DNA from: Codonopsis lanceolata
Lineage: Eukaryota > Streptophyta > Magnoliopsida > Asterales > Campanulaceae
Length of the DNA stretch: 64,000 bases
Reading direction: 5' to 3'
NCBI GenBank assembly: GCA_013146195.2
Contig: CM028379.1
Span: 113,392,168-113,456,167 of the forward strand
Part shown: positions 35,434 to 47,511 of the stretch, piece by piece
Numbering within the stretch: the first letter of the stretch is position 1
Layout: the number at the start of each line of letters is the position of its first letter
Position numbers and translations under genes: made by a program
Notes under the pieces: model-generated
Seen by the model: only the letters and a program-made list of their open reading frames with translations
What the model was told of the DNA's origin: nothing
The model's database searches: none

Positions 35434-35805
35434 AGGGAAACAGGGACGGCACCCTGCTAGGATTTATTAAAATAAGGGAAAATACAAACTTGAGGGGGAC
35501 AACCAGCCTAGCCCTTATAAATGGGAGGACAAAGGGGCCTGACCTCGAAAAGAAATACAGGAGAGGGAAACTAAGACAATAAGAAAATTAAAACCCAATA
35601 ACCCTGCTCTAACAAAGGAAAACCGAGCTATCTGCGAAAATTATGGAGACCCAATTTATCGAGATGGCGAGATGCGCTTAACCAAGCGAGGAAGATCGAA
35701 ACTCATTAAAGCTTTGAAAACCTCCATGAATATGAGCCGAGGCGGCCGACCTATCGACAACGAAATTTTGTTCCCTATAAATGTGATGAAGCGTATAATC
35801 CCCCA
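35434..35805 (-). other. LINE 3' untranslated region
   Basis: About 370 bases between the ORF2 stop and the poly(A) tail. I see no coding frame or other feature. Confidence 0.7.
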
Positions 35806-36309
35806 TTAATCTGAAGCAATCCCGTAACTCATATTCATAATGCCATTGGCGATCTTGTTGCCTAACACAGGTATGCTTGTGACCAAGGAATCTGATTCCA
35901 CCAACAACTGATCAATATTAAGATTTCGACATAACCGAAGACCATCCCGAAGAGCCATAATTTCTGCTTTAGTGTTTGTACCTTGGCCATAGTAGGTAGA
36001 AAAAGCTGTGAGAATCTGACCCTCAGAATCTCGAATAATACCTCCGCCTGCGCATATGCCGTTAATAGAAGATCCATCTGTATTAAGTTTATAACCACCT
36101 TCTAAAGGGGGGTGCCATCTAACCCATTTACCCACACGACAAGGCGGATTCACCAAGCTAAAACCCAACAGCTCGATTCCCAAACGACCAAACAGAGGGG
36201 TGGCAGTTTTGGGACTGTAAACGAAAAGGATATCTCGAAGACCCTCTTTTACATCTTTGAATAATCCGGTGGCTTGCATAGGAATACCTTGGCCAAAACC
36301 GATTTGCAC
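35806..36309 (-). pseudogene. LINE ORF2 C-terminal RNase H (RVT_3)
   Basis: A frame of 167 codons encodes a plant-type RNase H. After WVRWHPPLEGGYKLNTDGSS come AGGGIIRDSEGQ, then TKAEIMALRDGLRLC, then LLVESDSLV. The acidic residues D of TDGSS, E of KAE and D of ESD match the catalytic set. It is out of frame with the zf-RVT segment before it (36695-36249). In L1-type plant LINEs this domain degrades RNA in the RNA-DNA hybrid. Its DNA around 36062-36098 closely resembles the satellite around cataaacttaatgtggatgg. Confidence 0.88.
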
Positions 36310-36695
36310 CTATCCTTCCAAATCTCCCAACATGAAAAAAAGCGATACCCAAATAACAAGCTCAGAGTTATTAGCGTAGAAACTGAAGAGCACCAGATCT
36401 CAAGAAGATGATGGATAGAGGTATACGAACTAATCATATTGAAAGGGCGAGCGAAATAACTCCAGACTTGACATGCTACTTCAGAGTGTAAGAAAAGATG
36501 TGGAATAGATTCGCAAGCTGAGTGCAAACAGCACCTACACTTAGAAACAAAAGAAATATTTTTCTTTTGAAGCTGGGAGTCCACCGGAACCGCCCCATAA
36601 GCCAACTTCCACATAAACCCACTGACTTTGAGAGGAACCCAAGCTTGCCAAATTTTCGTTGCCCACGGAACAGATGGGAATCTCGGACGCATCAA
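36249..36695 (-). pseudogene. LINE ORF2 zf-RVT region
   Basis: A frame of 148 codons with WATKIWQAWVPLKVSGFMWK, then CRCC and ESIPHLFLHSEVACQVWSYF. This is the conserved Trp/Cys/His zinc-binding region (zf-RVT) found between RT and RNase H in plant LINEs. It overlaps the end of the RT frame and the start of the RNase H frame, each in a different frame, so at least two indels lie here. Confidence 0.85.
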
Positions 36696-39231
36696 CTCTC
36701 GATAGTCTGCGATCGGCCGATGAAGAAGGCATAAACATCAGCTTATCATCCACCTCTAAATCACAGCGGACCCTTGAAACTTCATTATGAAGATGCCGCG
36801 GGATCAAAGGAAGAAGAAGATCAATGTTAGGAAGAGCATCTCGAAGGGTTAGCTTAGCATCGACCGGCCGAGGACCAAACAGGACTTCGCCGCACCAGTT
36901 ATCCAGCCAAAAAGAAACGTTACCCCTCCCAATCACCCATCTGCCATGAATGGAAACCGAAGGGAGGTGAAGCATAATGGATTTCCAATGAGATGAAGCA
37001 ACCGAGGGACAAAAGAAACCGTGCTCTCCATAATATTTGCCCCGCATAAACCGAGCCCAAAGACCTTGACCTTGTAGAGCATTCCAAGCCATCTTAGCAT
37101 GTAATGAATCCATGACGAGACGGAGAGAATTAATACCAAGACCACCTTCATGAATCGGGCGGCAAATAAAATCCCAAGCTACCCAATGGGACCGACTATC
37201 GCCCATAGAACTCCATAGAAAATTCTCCATATGGGATTCAATTTGCTTTAAAACAGTAACTGGCACCCGAATAGCAGACAAACTATACACTGGAATACTA
37301 CTTAAAACTGATTTAATGAGAGTGATCTTCCCACCCATTGAAAGTAACTTGGTCTTCCATCCCGAAATACGCTTCAGAATTTTTTGTTCGAGATCCTCAA
37401 AATGGCAACGTTTGACATGACCCGGAGAGATAGGAATACCCAAATACTTTAAGGGAAAAGTTTTTGGAGTGCAACCGGACCAGGATGAAATACGGCGCTT
37501 AAGAGGCGAACAGGCTGTAGCAGTATAAAACCCGCTCTTACTGAGGTTAATTTTCTGCCCCGAACTCGTTTCGTAGGTGCTGAGAATTTTCCGAAGGGCT
37601 AAGACAGATTTCTTAGAAGCATTACTGAAGAGAAGCATATCGTCCGCATAAAATAAATGAGAAATTGACAAACCACCCCGACCATGAGAAAAGGGAACAA
37701 TAACATTATCCGTAACAGCACGATTCAAGTTAGCCGAAAGGATCTCCTGAGCCAATATAAACAATAACGGAGAAAGGGGATCCCCCTGTCTGACCCCCCG
37801 AGATGATTTAAAGAAACCATAATTAGCCCCGTTAATACGAATAGAGTACCATACACTGCTGATCAATGCATAAATGCAACTACAGAACCGATCCCGAAAA
37901 CCAAAAGCAAACAAAGACCGAAGAAGGAAATCCCACTCCAGGCGGTCATAGGCTTTCGACATATCTACTTTAAACACCACATTACCTCCTCTAACTTTGT
38001 GCCCAATGCGATGAATTAGTTCTTGAGCCAAGGCTATGTTCTCCTGAATGCTTCTGCCACAAACGAAACCGGCTTGTTCTCCAGAGATAACTTTGGGAAG
38101 GATAGTAGCAAGACGAGAAGCCAAGATTTTAGAAATAATCTTGCTTGAAAAATTACACAAGCTTATCGGACGCAGATCAGTCAGAGTAGTAGGGTTTTGA
38201 ACCTTGGGAATAAGCACAAGGGTTGTCGCTGCTAAACCACGAGGCATAATGAAGTTGTGAAAAAATTCCTGAACTGCTTGAACCACATCCTTTTTTATAG
38301 TACCCCAACAGCCTTGATAAAACCATCCCGTGAACCCATCAGGACCCGGGGCGCTGTCAGGATTCAAATCTTTAATAGCACTCCATATCTCATCTTCCGA
38401 AGGACTACCAACCAAAAAATCATTATCATGATCAGTTACCACCTTAGGGATACCAGCAAAAAGCCTTTCATCAATAACATGTTGTGACGATTCGAATAAA
38501 GAAGAAAAGTAATCCACAGCAAGATCCCCAATTTTATCTTGATCTGAGCACCAACTCCCATCCTCCAGTTTAATACGAAAAGAGTTAGACCTAACCCTTT
38601 CATGGAGACTAGCATGAAAAAAGGAAGAATTCCTATCACCATCCTTTAACCAAAGTTGCCTCGCTTTCTGTTGTAACAGCTCATTATCCCAATTAAGAAG
38701 CTGATGAACCTCCAACTTGACCTTTGCTAAATCAGAAGCAATAGCAGAAGACCATTGCTGTTGAAGAAGAAACTCAAGCTGTTCGACTTCATCCTGTTTC
38801 ATAGCCAAACGTCTTTGAACATGCCCGAAAATATTCCAGTTCCAATCCTTTAGAGAACGCCGAAGCTGCATCAGCTTGCGATGAAAACTACCAATCGAGA
38901 AATCAAGCAACATACTGTTCCATTGAGAACTAACAAAGGTTTGAAACTCATCATGGTCCAGCCACATACGCTGGAATCTAAACATCCCTTTCGGCTTCTT
39001 AATGAAAGGAAACGTGAGCAATAAAGGACAATGATCCGATTGAAGCCGACTCAAATGATGCACTGTAAATGTTGGGTATGTAGCTTTATACATACCATTA
39101 ACAAGGATTCTATCTAACCTTTGCCAAATACGAGTACCCATAGCATGATCATTACACCAAGTATAATGGCTCCCCGCGTAACCCACATCACTAAGACCCG
39201 CAGCATTTTGAAAGGCGTTAAAATCCCCCAT
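36541..39231 (-). pseudogene. LINE ORF2 endonuclease C-terminus and reverse transcriptase
   Basis: The longest open frame in the window, 896 codons. Residues 1-80 continue the APE-type endonuclease (SHYTWCNDHAMG, LDRILVN and QSDHCPLLL with the catalytic DH). RT begins near residue 300 with PGPDGFTGWFY, then LVLIPKV, LRPISLCNFSSKIISKILA, FKVDMSKAYDRLEW and RQGDPLSPLLFILA, and the catalytic HLFYADDMLLF near residue 530. The thumb and connection follow, with KYLGIPI and LLSMGGKITLIKSV. The last roughly 20 residues are an out-of-frame tail. The endonuclease nicks the target and RT primes on it. All RT hallmarks are intact, so decay is slight. Confidence 0.93.
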
Positions 39232-39694
39232 ACCTCGAAAATCGCAGCCGCTCCACCAAGTTTCTCGAAGAATGAGAAATTATATTGAAATCGCCACCCA
39301 CTATCCAAGGATCTGAAAAACGAGAGGAAACACCAAGTAAATCATCCCACAAAACTCTTCGGTCCACCCGGTCGCACTTAGCATAAATGCAAGAAATCAA
39401 AGTCGAAAAACTATCCCCCATTGTACACCGAACTGTCACCTGTTGATCTGAAGTTGTGACAAGAGAAATATCCAAACTATTATCCCAAAGCAACCAGATA
39501 TGAGAATTGACAGGATTAGTATGCAAAGAGTGTTGAAACTTTAGTTTTTTGGCGAGTTTAAAAATACAGTCACCTCCTAACTTAGGTTCTAAAATAACCA
39601 TTAGCACAATACTATTTTGGACTTTGAGCAATTTCAAATAGTCCCTAGTGTCTTTGTTACCCACCCCACGGGCGTTCCAAAATAAAACAGCCAT
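39218..39694 (-). pseudogene. LINE ORF2 endonuclease N-terminus
   Basis: A frame of 158 codons starting MAVLFWNARGVGNKDTRDYL, the usual ORF2 start of plant L1 elements. It includes the metal-binding Asn of WNARG, the Glu of ILEPKL and a GGDFN motif. A frameshift near 39225 separates it from the RT frame. It starts 8 bases after ORF1 ends, the normal close spacing. Confidence 0.9.
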
Positions 39695-39702
39695 AAAAAT
39701 AA

Positions 39703-41121
39703 TTATTGAGATGAGGACGGAGCTTTAGTTGTCGCTCTAGTGACCCTTTTTTTCCTGCCTGAAGCTACCTTGACATTCAATTTCTTCTGCCTCTTTTTCG
39801 ACTTCTTATACTGCTTACGAAATGCTTGAATATCTTTGTCTGGTAAAGGAAAATCGCGGATGTCATCCAGGGAATGTGACCTGGAGAGTTTTGTTTTAGC
39901 CGACGGGAAAACCAACCTGTCCAAGGACTCAGATCGAGAGAGAGTGCGGGCTGCAGCTATAAAAGGATCTACTACTTCTGGTTCCCCTTTATCCTCCTCC
40001 AAATCTCCAAGAACTGCAAAGGAGTTATGAACTGTCGCACAATGCGAATGATCAGTAGGGGATTTAGTGACCGAGGGCATAGTCGCTGCTTCTGCCCGCG
40101 TACCCAAACCAGTAGGGGGGGTGTCATCCACAATATGTTCAAAAATTAGGGGGTTGTCATTCTTTTCTTGTTCAACAATAGCCGGTTTAGCAACAGGTCG
40201 CTCCCCAATAACTGTTTTACCTTTATCAATAATCTTCGGTGCAACATCTACTACATCTATAACCTCCACTGTAGATGGGTTACCTTTCTCATCCTTGCTA
40301 TTAGAAGAAGATGCCATATTTTTCCCTTGAACTGGCCGCCAAGTTTGACTTGGTAACTTAATATCTTGTGTTACTGGGACTTTATTAGTATCCAAATGTT
40401 GCCCTTTCAAGCCTACACGAGGGTTCTCCACAGGTTTTTCCACTTCCGTCTTTTGAACATTAGGTACTCCTTGAGTTACCGGACCCCGATATTGGACCTT
40501 CCGACAAACTAAAGCCGAGTGACCGAGTAATCCACAACCTGTACAGAATCTGATGTTCCCTTCAAACTCTAACGATTGCCAAAAGCCATCTTCTTTTGAA
40601 GTACCTATCCAAATCCTGGAAGGTAATTCCTTAGCAACATCTACCTCAACACAAACCCGAGCATACATTGGGTGAGACAACGTAAGTGTCTTATCGTCTG
40701 CCCTAAGGAAGTTACCAAAGGTGTTACCTATCCTTTTAAGGTAGGAAGGATTAAAATAAGGCAAAGGAAGGTGATGAAGTCGAACCCAAACCGCAACACA
40801 AGTGCTATCTTTCTTAAAAGCAAAAGACGGGGACCAACGAAAAGAGCGAAACATATAATTATTAATCATGTGCGATTCCTTTGAGAGAGCCCTAACCATA
40901 TCTTCCGGAGAATTTAGATGGACCATTACATGTCTAGGATCAAGAAGACCTACCACAAATGCACCTTTAAGTTTCCATGTTGTAGCTATGTGCTCACGAA
41001 TCACATGCAAAGACGGGCAACCAACCGAAAATTTCAAAATAACCGTATTAGAGAATTGCTTCTCTGCAGCTTCCAATTCCATAGGAGAGAAAAGACATCC
41101 CAATTCATTCTCCACCATCAC
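39703..41121 (-). pseudogene. LINE ORF1: DUF4283 and zinc-knuckle RNA-binding protein
   Basis: An open frame of 472 codons. The first ~150 residues have the DUF4283 pattern (LGCLFSPMELEAAEKQF, FRSFRWSPSF). Near residue 190-205 is a zinc knuckle, CTGCGLLGHSALVC (CX2CX4HX4C). The C-terminal half is low-complexity and ends in a very basic tail (KKSKKRQKK). ORF1 proteins coat LINE RNA. The same frame extends upstream to an ATG at 41319 through a Pro-rich segment, interrupted by one TAA at 41199-41197. The natural start is probably 41319, so this copy has a premature stop. Confidence 0.9.
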
Positions 41122-41391
41122 CGATTGTCTAGATGCAAGTGGAATGTCCTGAAGCGTGGGGATGACGTTAGGGTTTGCACATTGTACTGGAGCCTGTTAA
41201 GATAATACCGAGGCATATGAGGCTGATGGGATAGTCGGACTCTGAGCAGGAGGAGGCGGAGTTGCCCCAGCCTCCGGCGGAGGAGGAGGGGCCATTGCTG
41301 GTGGCAAATCTGGCGGCATAGCCGCACCAAAACCCTAGTAGCCAAAGACACAACGAGGGAAACCCTAGAGCGTTTCTTAGAGAGAGAAATA
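41122..41391 (-). other. LINE 5' end: 5' UTR and Pro-rich ORF1 N-terminus
   Basis: From 41319 the ORF1 frame encodes a Pro-rich N-terminus (MPPDLPPAM), ending at the in-frame TAA at 41199. Upstream to 41391 is a short purine-rich leader that abuts the satellite at attaatgtagatgg. Confidence 0.7.
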
Positions 41392-43804
41392 TTAATGTAG
41401 ATGGTTCTTCTCGCGATAATCCAAGTTTGGCAGGAGGCGGATTTATTATCCGAAATGACCGTGGGGGTTGTAATTTGGCATATACTCCCTCAATTTTTAA
41501 ATTATCGTCTTTATTTTCTTTTTCATTCGTTATAAAATAATTGTTTTCTTTCAAAACTTTCTCATTTAAGAAAAAACGTTTACAACTATACCCTTACTTT
41601 TTCTACCTATTTTAATTATGGTCAAATGCTTAAGGACATTAAAGAAAATCATACATTTCACCAATATTTATAATACAATCAATTACTTTTTTTAAATGGT
41701 GTGTCAGATCAAAAGAGATAATAATTTAAAAACGAACGAAGCAGCATTTTCTTTGGGGATCAAACAAATATGTTTGCTGAAGCTAATGCACTCCATCATG
41801 GAATTAAGAAATGCATTGAATTACGGTCGGAGAGAGTCGAAGTTGAAATTGATCCGAAGGTAGTCGAAGTTGAAATTGATCCGAAAGTCATGGAGAATAC
41901 AAATCATGGTGGGGCTCATGTTCCTTAGAAAATATTTCCTCCGTTTCAAGTAAAGAGTCTCCGTTTTAAAATCAAGCTTCTTAAGAAAATAATACTTTTA
42001 GTTGCTCATTATTAGTAATAAAGCCTTAGTGGTCTTTGCATTAAAGCCTCCCCTGAATTCAGCTACGTACCAAGGTACAATACGTTTAGTTGATTCTATC
42101 ATTTTTTCAATTAAACTACAGCTTCAGAATATTTTTTTGGTATGGCCTTTCTCGTATGCACATTTGGAGGATTTTTTAGGGATGGTGGTAAGTGGTATCA
42201 TACGCAATTTGGTTGCTAGGAAAAGGAGCCAGCCGCAGGTTGTATTATGAGAATTGCTGCTGCTTGTGTCATAAACTTAATGTGGATGGTTCTTCTCGCG
42301 ATAATCCAAGTTTGGCAGGAGGCGGATTTATTATCCGAAATGACCGTGGGGGTTGTAATTTGGCATATACTCCCTCAATTTTTAAATTATCGTCTTTATT
42401 TTCTTTTTCATTCGTTATAAAATAATTGTTTTCTTTCAAAAAACTTTCTCATGTAAGAAAAACGTTTACAACTATACCCTTACTTTTTCTACCTATTTTA
42501 ATTATGGTCAAATGCTTAAGGACATTAAAGAAAATCATACATTTCACCAATATTTATAATACAATCAATTACTTTTTTTAAATGGTGTGTCAGATCAAAA
42601 GAGATAATAATTTAAAAAACGAACAAAGCAGCATTTTCTTTGGGGATCAAACAAATATGTTTGCTGAAGCTAATGCACTCCATCATGGAATTAAGAAATG
42701 AATTGAATTACGGTCGGAGAGAGTCGAAGTTGAAATTGATCCGAAGGGAGTCGAAGTTGAAATTGATCAGAAGGGAGTCGAAGTTGAAATTGATCCGAAA
42801 GTCATGGAGAATACAAATCATGTTGGGGCTCATGTTCCTTAGAAAATATTTCCTCCGTTTCAAGTAAAGAGTCTCCGTTTTAAAATCAAGCTTATTAAGA
42901 AAATAATACTTTTAGTTGCTCATTATTAGTAATAAAGCCTTAGTGGTCTTTGCATTAAAGCCTCCCCTGAATTCAGCTACGTACCAAGGTATGATACGTT
43001 TAGTTGATTCTATCATTTTTTCAATTAAACAGCTTCAGAATATTTTTTTGGTATGGCCTTTCTCGTATGCACATTTGGAGGATTTTTTAAGGATGGTGGT
43101 AAGTGGTATCATACGCAATTTGGTTGCTAGGAAAAGGAGTCAGCCGCAGGTTGTATTATGAGAATTGCTGCTGCTTGTGTCATAAACTTAATGTGGATGG
43201 TTCTTCTCGCGATAATCCAAGTTTGGCAGGAGGCGGATTTATTATCCGAAATGACAGTGGGGTTGTAATTTGGCATATACTCCCTCAATTTTTAAATTAT
43301 CGTCTTTATTTTCTTTTTCATTCGTTATAAAATAATTGTTTTCTTTCAAAAAACTTTCTCATTTAAGAAAAAACGTTTACAACTATACCCTTACTTTTTC
43401 TACCTATTTTAATTATGGTCAAATGCTTAAGGACATTAAAGAAAATCATACATTTCACCAATATTTATAATATAATCAACTACTTTTTTTAAATGGTGTG
43501 TCAGATCAAAAGAGATAATAATTTAAAAACGAACGAAGCAGCATTTTCTTTGGGGATCAAACAAATATGTTTGCTGAAGCTAATGCACTCCATCATGGAA
43601 TTAAGAAATGCATTGAATTACGGTCGGAGAGAGTCGAAGTTGAAATTGATCCGAAGGGAGTCGAAGTTGAAATTGATCCGAAAGTCATGGAGAATATAAA
43701 TCATGGTGGGGCTCACGTTCCTTAGAAAATATTTCCTCCGTTTCAAGTAAAAGTCTCCGTTTTAAAATCAAGCTTTTTAAGAAAATAATACTTTTAGTTG
43801 CTCA
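41392..43804 (+). repeat. Satellite array, part 4 (about 2.7 monomers)
   Basis: Continues the monomer split by the LINE, with recurring ggtatcatacgcaatttgg near 42205 and 43116. The 42.2-43.1 kb spacing of 911 bp fits an extra 27-bp unit near 42720-42800. It ends at gttgctca, where the Helitron is inserted. Confidence 0.96.
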
Positions 43805-45084
43805 TCTATATATATATAAAAGCAGGGTAGTCTAAATAGGGAAAAATCCCGCCAAAACTTTGTTTCCCAAAATAGAAACTCCTATTAACAAGAAACAATT
43901 AATGAATTCTTTAATTAAACAATTCAAAAACTCCTTGGAACTTCCACCATCATTTATCCCAATTTGCACAGTTTTTCAATTCTCGGTTGTGTCAAACGGA
44001 AATGAATCAACACATTGTAAATGATGATTAATGAAAATGGATTAGTTCACAATATGAACCTATCAAATATTGAAATATTATACTAAAAAATCAAGTAAAT
44101 CAAGAAATACCAAAAAATTGAGATGTAAAAAAAGCATTGATAAATTCGTAGTAGTATGGAATAAAAATTATCATAAAAAATTATCTTTTGAGAATACTAA
44201 ATGATTAAACAAGTTCAAAGATTTATCTAAAGTAAATAACAAAAATCAATGTATAAAAAATATTAACAAATTCACAGTAGATCTGAATGTCAAAAATAAT
44301 TTTTTATATGAAATAATTAAACAAAATGTTTTTATGTGATTTCATTAGATTTGAATGAAAAATCACCAAGAAAATATAATCAATATTTTCCCTCAGAATA
44401 AAGTTGGATATTAGAGAAAGATAGATGGATCGAGTGAGATATGGAGTGAGAAGACGAAAACGTACTATGGTGTGGACGGTGAGTGTAAGAGATTGAGATC
44501 GTCAGTGAGAATAAGAGATATTTCTTGAAAGAGATGGATAATAAGACATATTGCCAGTGGGGTTAATTTCCTATTTTCCTCTCCTTCTTTCTTCCTTTCT
44601 TCTGTGTAGTTAACGGAGGATTATTGAACCACGATAACATTTCGATTTTTTCATAATGTTATTATTTTTCGATGCAGTTCTTTATAATTAGCTTCTCTTC
44701 TTTTGTAATATATTATTTTAATTGTTTATTACTTTTCATATAATCCAATTACTATATAACCATATATTCAGCATATTTTAATTTATTACAATGCTAGATT
44801 TACAACTATTTTTTAAATTATTGCTACAATTAAGATTTAGTGAATGACAAAGTTGTATTTATTTTAAAAAAATGACTTTAATTTTTCAAATCTTAAATAT
44901 ACAAGTTTCTAATTTTTAAATCAAAACAACAGTTTTTTTTAATCAAAAGTAGTTGCCTCAAATATTATTTTTTCTCTTCTTTTTTTTTTTTTTGAAATTT
45001 TGTTTTTCTTCTTTGTTTCGCTTGAGAATAAGTTAATTGAAAAAATTGTGTGGTCGTGCGTTTAACGCACGAGTGTAAAACTAG
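43805..45084 (+). mobile_element. Non-autonomous Helitron (1280 bp)
   Basis: Begins TCTATATATATATAAAAGC and ends CTAG, with a hairpin 10 bases before the end. It is inserted exactly between A and T of the satellite word gctca-ttatta, with no target duplication. These are the diagnostic Helitron features. The interior is very AT-rich and has no Rep/helicase frame, so the element would depend on proteins made elsewhere. I see no captured gene. Confidence 0.9.
45056..45070 (+). other. Helitron 3' hairpin
   Basis: GTGCGT-TTA-ACGCAC forms a perfect 6-bp stem, followed by 10 bases and CTAG. It is the rolling-circle termination signal expected for Helitrons. Confidence 0.9.
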
Positions 45085-45572
45085 TTATTAGTAATAAAGC
45101 CTTAGTGGTCTTTGCATTAAAGCCTCCCCTGAATTCAGCAACGTACCAAGGTACGATACGTTTAGTTGATTCTATTATTTTTTCAATTAAACTACAGCTT
45201 CAGAATATTTTTTTGGTATGGCCTTTCTCGTATGCACATTTTGAGAATTTTTTAGGGATGGAGGTAAGTGGTATCATACGCAATTTGGTTGCTAGGAAAA
45301 GGAGTCAGTCGCAGGTTGTATTATGAGAATTGCTGCTGCTTGTGTCATAAACTTAATGTGGATGGTTCTTCTCGCGATAATCCAAGTTTGGCAGGAGGCG
45401 GATTTATTATCCGAAATGACCGTGGGGGTTGTAATTTGGCATATACTCCCTCAATTTTTAAATTATCGTCCTTATTTTCTTTTTCATTCGTTATAAAATA
45501 ATTGTTTTCTTTCAAAACTTTCTCATTTAAGAAAAAAACGTTTACAACTATACCCTTACTTTTTCTACCTAT
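45085..45572 (+). repeat. Satellite array, part 5 (half monomer)
   Basis: Resumes at ttattagtaataaag and ends at tacctat, the left copy of the LTR element's target site. It has the variants cacattttgagaatttt and cgtccttat that recur near 55.9 and 56.1 kb. Confidence 0.95.
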
Positions 45573-47287
45573 TGATAAGCTTATTATTTTCTATTATTTT
45601 CATAAATTTTTCGGAATTTTATAGGTTATTTTGAGCTTTGATTGACAATTAATTGCATTTGAGATACTATTTTTATGTATTTTCATGCTTCATGTAGGTA
45701 TCTCAAAGATATTCGAGTTTCTATGGCTCAATAGATGCAAATCGATGACATTCAGGGCTTCAAAGTTAAGTTTGGACGCTTGCCGTTAAGTTTCGTTAAG
45801 GATTTGAAGGCAATAGAAGGCAACAAGAACTTAACCAAGGCGATTGAGGACTAAATTGCGAAGTCTGGGGGAAGAAGGACTTCGCTAGCCAACTTTAGAA
45901 ACTTAGGGAAGCCGGCGCTCAAGTCCAAACTTCAGGGGAGGCCGGAGCAATTCCCTGAAAGACGGCTTCATTAATGTGTTGTCAAAGGGAGAGCCGACCA
46001 CGTCACCCGCCTCCACTCAGCCATCCCGCGTCCTTCCTAAGCGGATCCGGGTAACCCGCGTGCACTCCAGCCCCATCATGACCCTCCAGCCCATTATTCA
46101 ACCCGCTATACCTCTCATCTCCAGCCTGTTTCTTACGGATCGGAATTCACTGTTACGCTTGCTGCCGCGACCCAGCCTCTCCTTTTCTCCCTTTTTTGCC
46201 CTCAATTAATTGCGGCTCTTCCCTTTTTGCCCCTATTTTGTGAGTGCCTTTGTTGCCTTCATTTTATTTTCATTCCGGCGGCCATTTTCGAGATTCAGAG
46301 AGACAGAAGCCTTCAGGTTTAGGGCAACAGCCCTAAACTTTCCCAACTCCATTAATTCCACTCTCCATCTCTCCACCAAAATTAAAAATGCATTCATTTT
46401 GAAGGCTTAGAGCATCAAATCAAGGGTCAATGGAGCAAGATTAAGTGAAGTCAACCCAAGATTGCAACATTAATTGGTTTAATTTTTCCTCCTCTTTAAT
46501 TATTTTAATGTTGTAATTTTTGGAGAAACTTTGCATTTATTTTGATACCTTGATGATGAGCTAAATGCATTTTTGGATTGTGATTATTATCTATGTTAAA
46601 TGTGATGTTTTAATTTAATTTCTCTCTATTTGATGTATTACTCATATATTTTTGGTTATTATCATTGTGTGCTTAATGCTTTTAATGAAGTCATGAATCA
46701 TTAAATGAACCCTAGAATGATAGGATACGAAGCGAAAGCCCTTCCTATTATTCCGAAAATCGTGATAATTGTTTACGTCTCTAAGGCACACCGATTGTCG
46801 AAGGCCGTAGATAGTCATTGGGTGCTTGATCTACCACGTGGCTATTTTCTCCCCTAGGCTATGTGTTGCGAGGATATGAGCCCGTAGCAAGGATGAGTGA
46901 TAGCTAGGTTTTTCTATACGTAGCGAAAGCCCGTAGAAAATATTAGTGCGTACCCGACTACCGAAAATTTGAGTTAAGAAAAATAGAGAGAGTTAAATTT
47001 AACATTGGCTAGACTAGAAATATCACAATCCTATTCTTTTTAACCTTGATTTGATGTTGTCGCCGTTTCACTGTCGCGTTAATTTAGTTTACTTTCTTGC
47101 ATTTATTTTGTTTATTTTATTTTTATTTTTAATTAAATTTCCGTTAGCTTAGATAAAATTAGGTGTGCCCAATTTTAGTACTTAGGATTTATTTCTAGCT
47201 CTATCCTCGTGGGATCGACTCGTACTTCGAACTTTATTACTTGATACGACCGGGTAATCTTGCCTGTGTTGCGTTCGCGCGCCATCA
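45573..47287 (+). repeat. 5' LTR (1715 bp)
   Basis: Starts TGATAAGCTTATTATTTTC and ends GCGCGCCATCA. It matches 50325-53598 once the inserted MULE is removed. The strongest differences lie near 45735-45760, 45815-45840 and 46130-46160. Confidence 0.93.
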
Positions 47288-47293
47288 AGTTTT

Positions 47294-47311
47294 TGGCGCC
47301 GTTGCCGGGGA
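47294..47311 (+). promoter_or_regulatory. Primer binding site, tRNA-Asp type
   Basis: TGGCGCCGTTGCCGGGGA is complementary to the 3' end of plant tRNA-Asp and lies six bases after the LTR. This type is common in Athila and related elements. Confidence 0.85.
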
Positions 47312-47511
47312 TAGATTTCTAGAATTTATCTTGATATTAATACCAAGCTTGCCTAATTTTAATTTAAGCATTTTTTTTTCTTTTTTCTCTATTTGCTTTA
47401 ATTTTAGTTGTAGTTAGTTTTTGTTTTCTTTTAGAGTAGTTTTTTTTTATATTGTTCTTTTGCATTTGATCTTGCTTGTCTAGTGAGTGTTCTTGTAGCT
47501 AGCTTGAAGCG
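47312..47511 (+). other. Leader of the LTR element
   Basis: T-rich leader between primer site and ORF, with no further feature seen. The ORF ATG sits after a short AGCGATGG context. Confidence 0.6.

Larger units (their letters stand above)
35415..41391 (-). mobile_element. L1-type LINE, near full length
   Basis: Minus-strand non-LTR retrotransposon. A run of 19 T at 35415-35433 is its poly(A) tail. Reading leftward from 41391 are a short 5' UTR, ORF1 (DUF4283-like plus zinc knuckle) and ORF2 (endonuclease, RT, zf-RVT, RNase H). The flanks show a short duplication TTAAT (35411-35415 and 41392-41396) that interrupts the satellite at cataaacttaat. The length of about 5.98 kb and the presence of a 5' part suggest an essentially complete copy. 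The C-terminal RNase H is typical of plant L1 elements. ORF1 has one stop and ORF2 several frameshifts. Confidence 0.92.
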
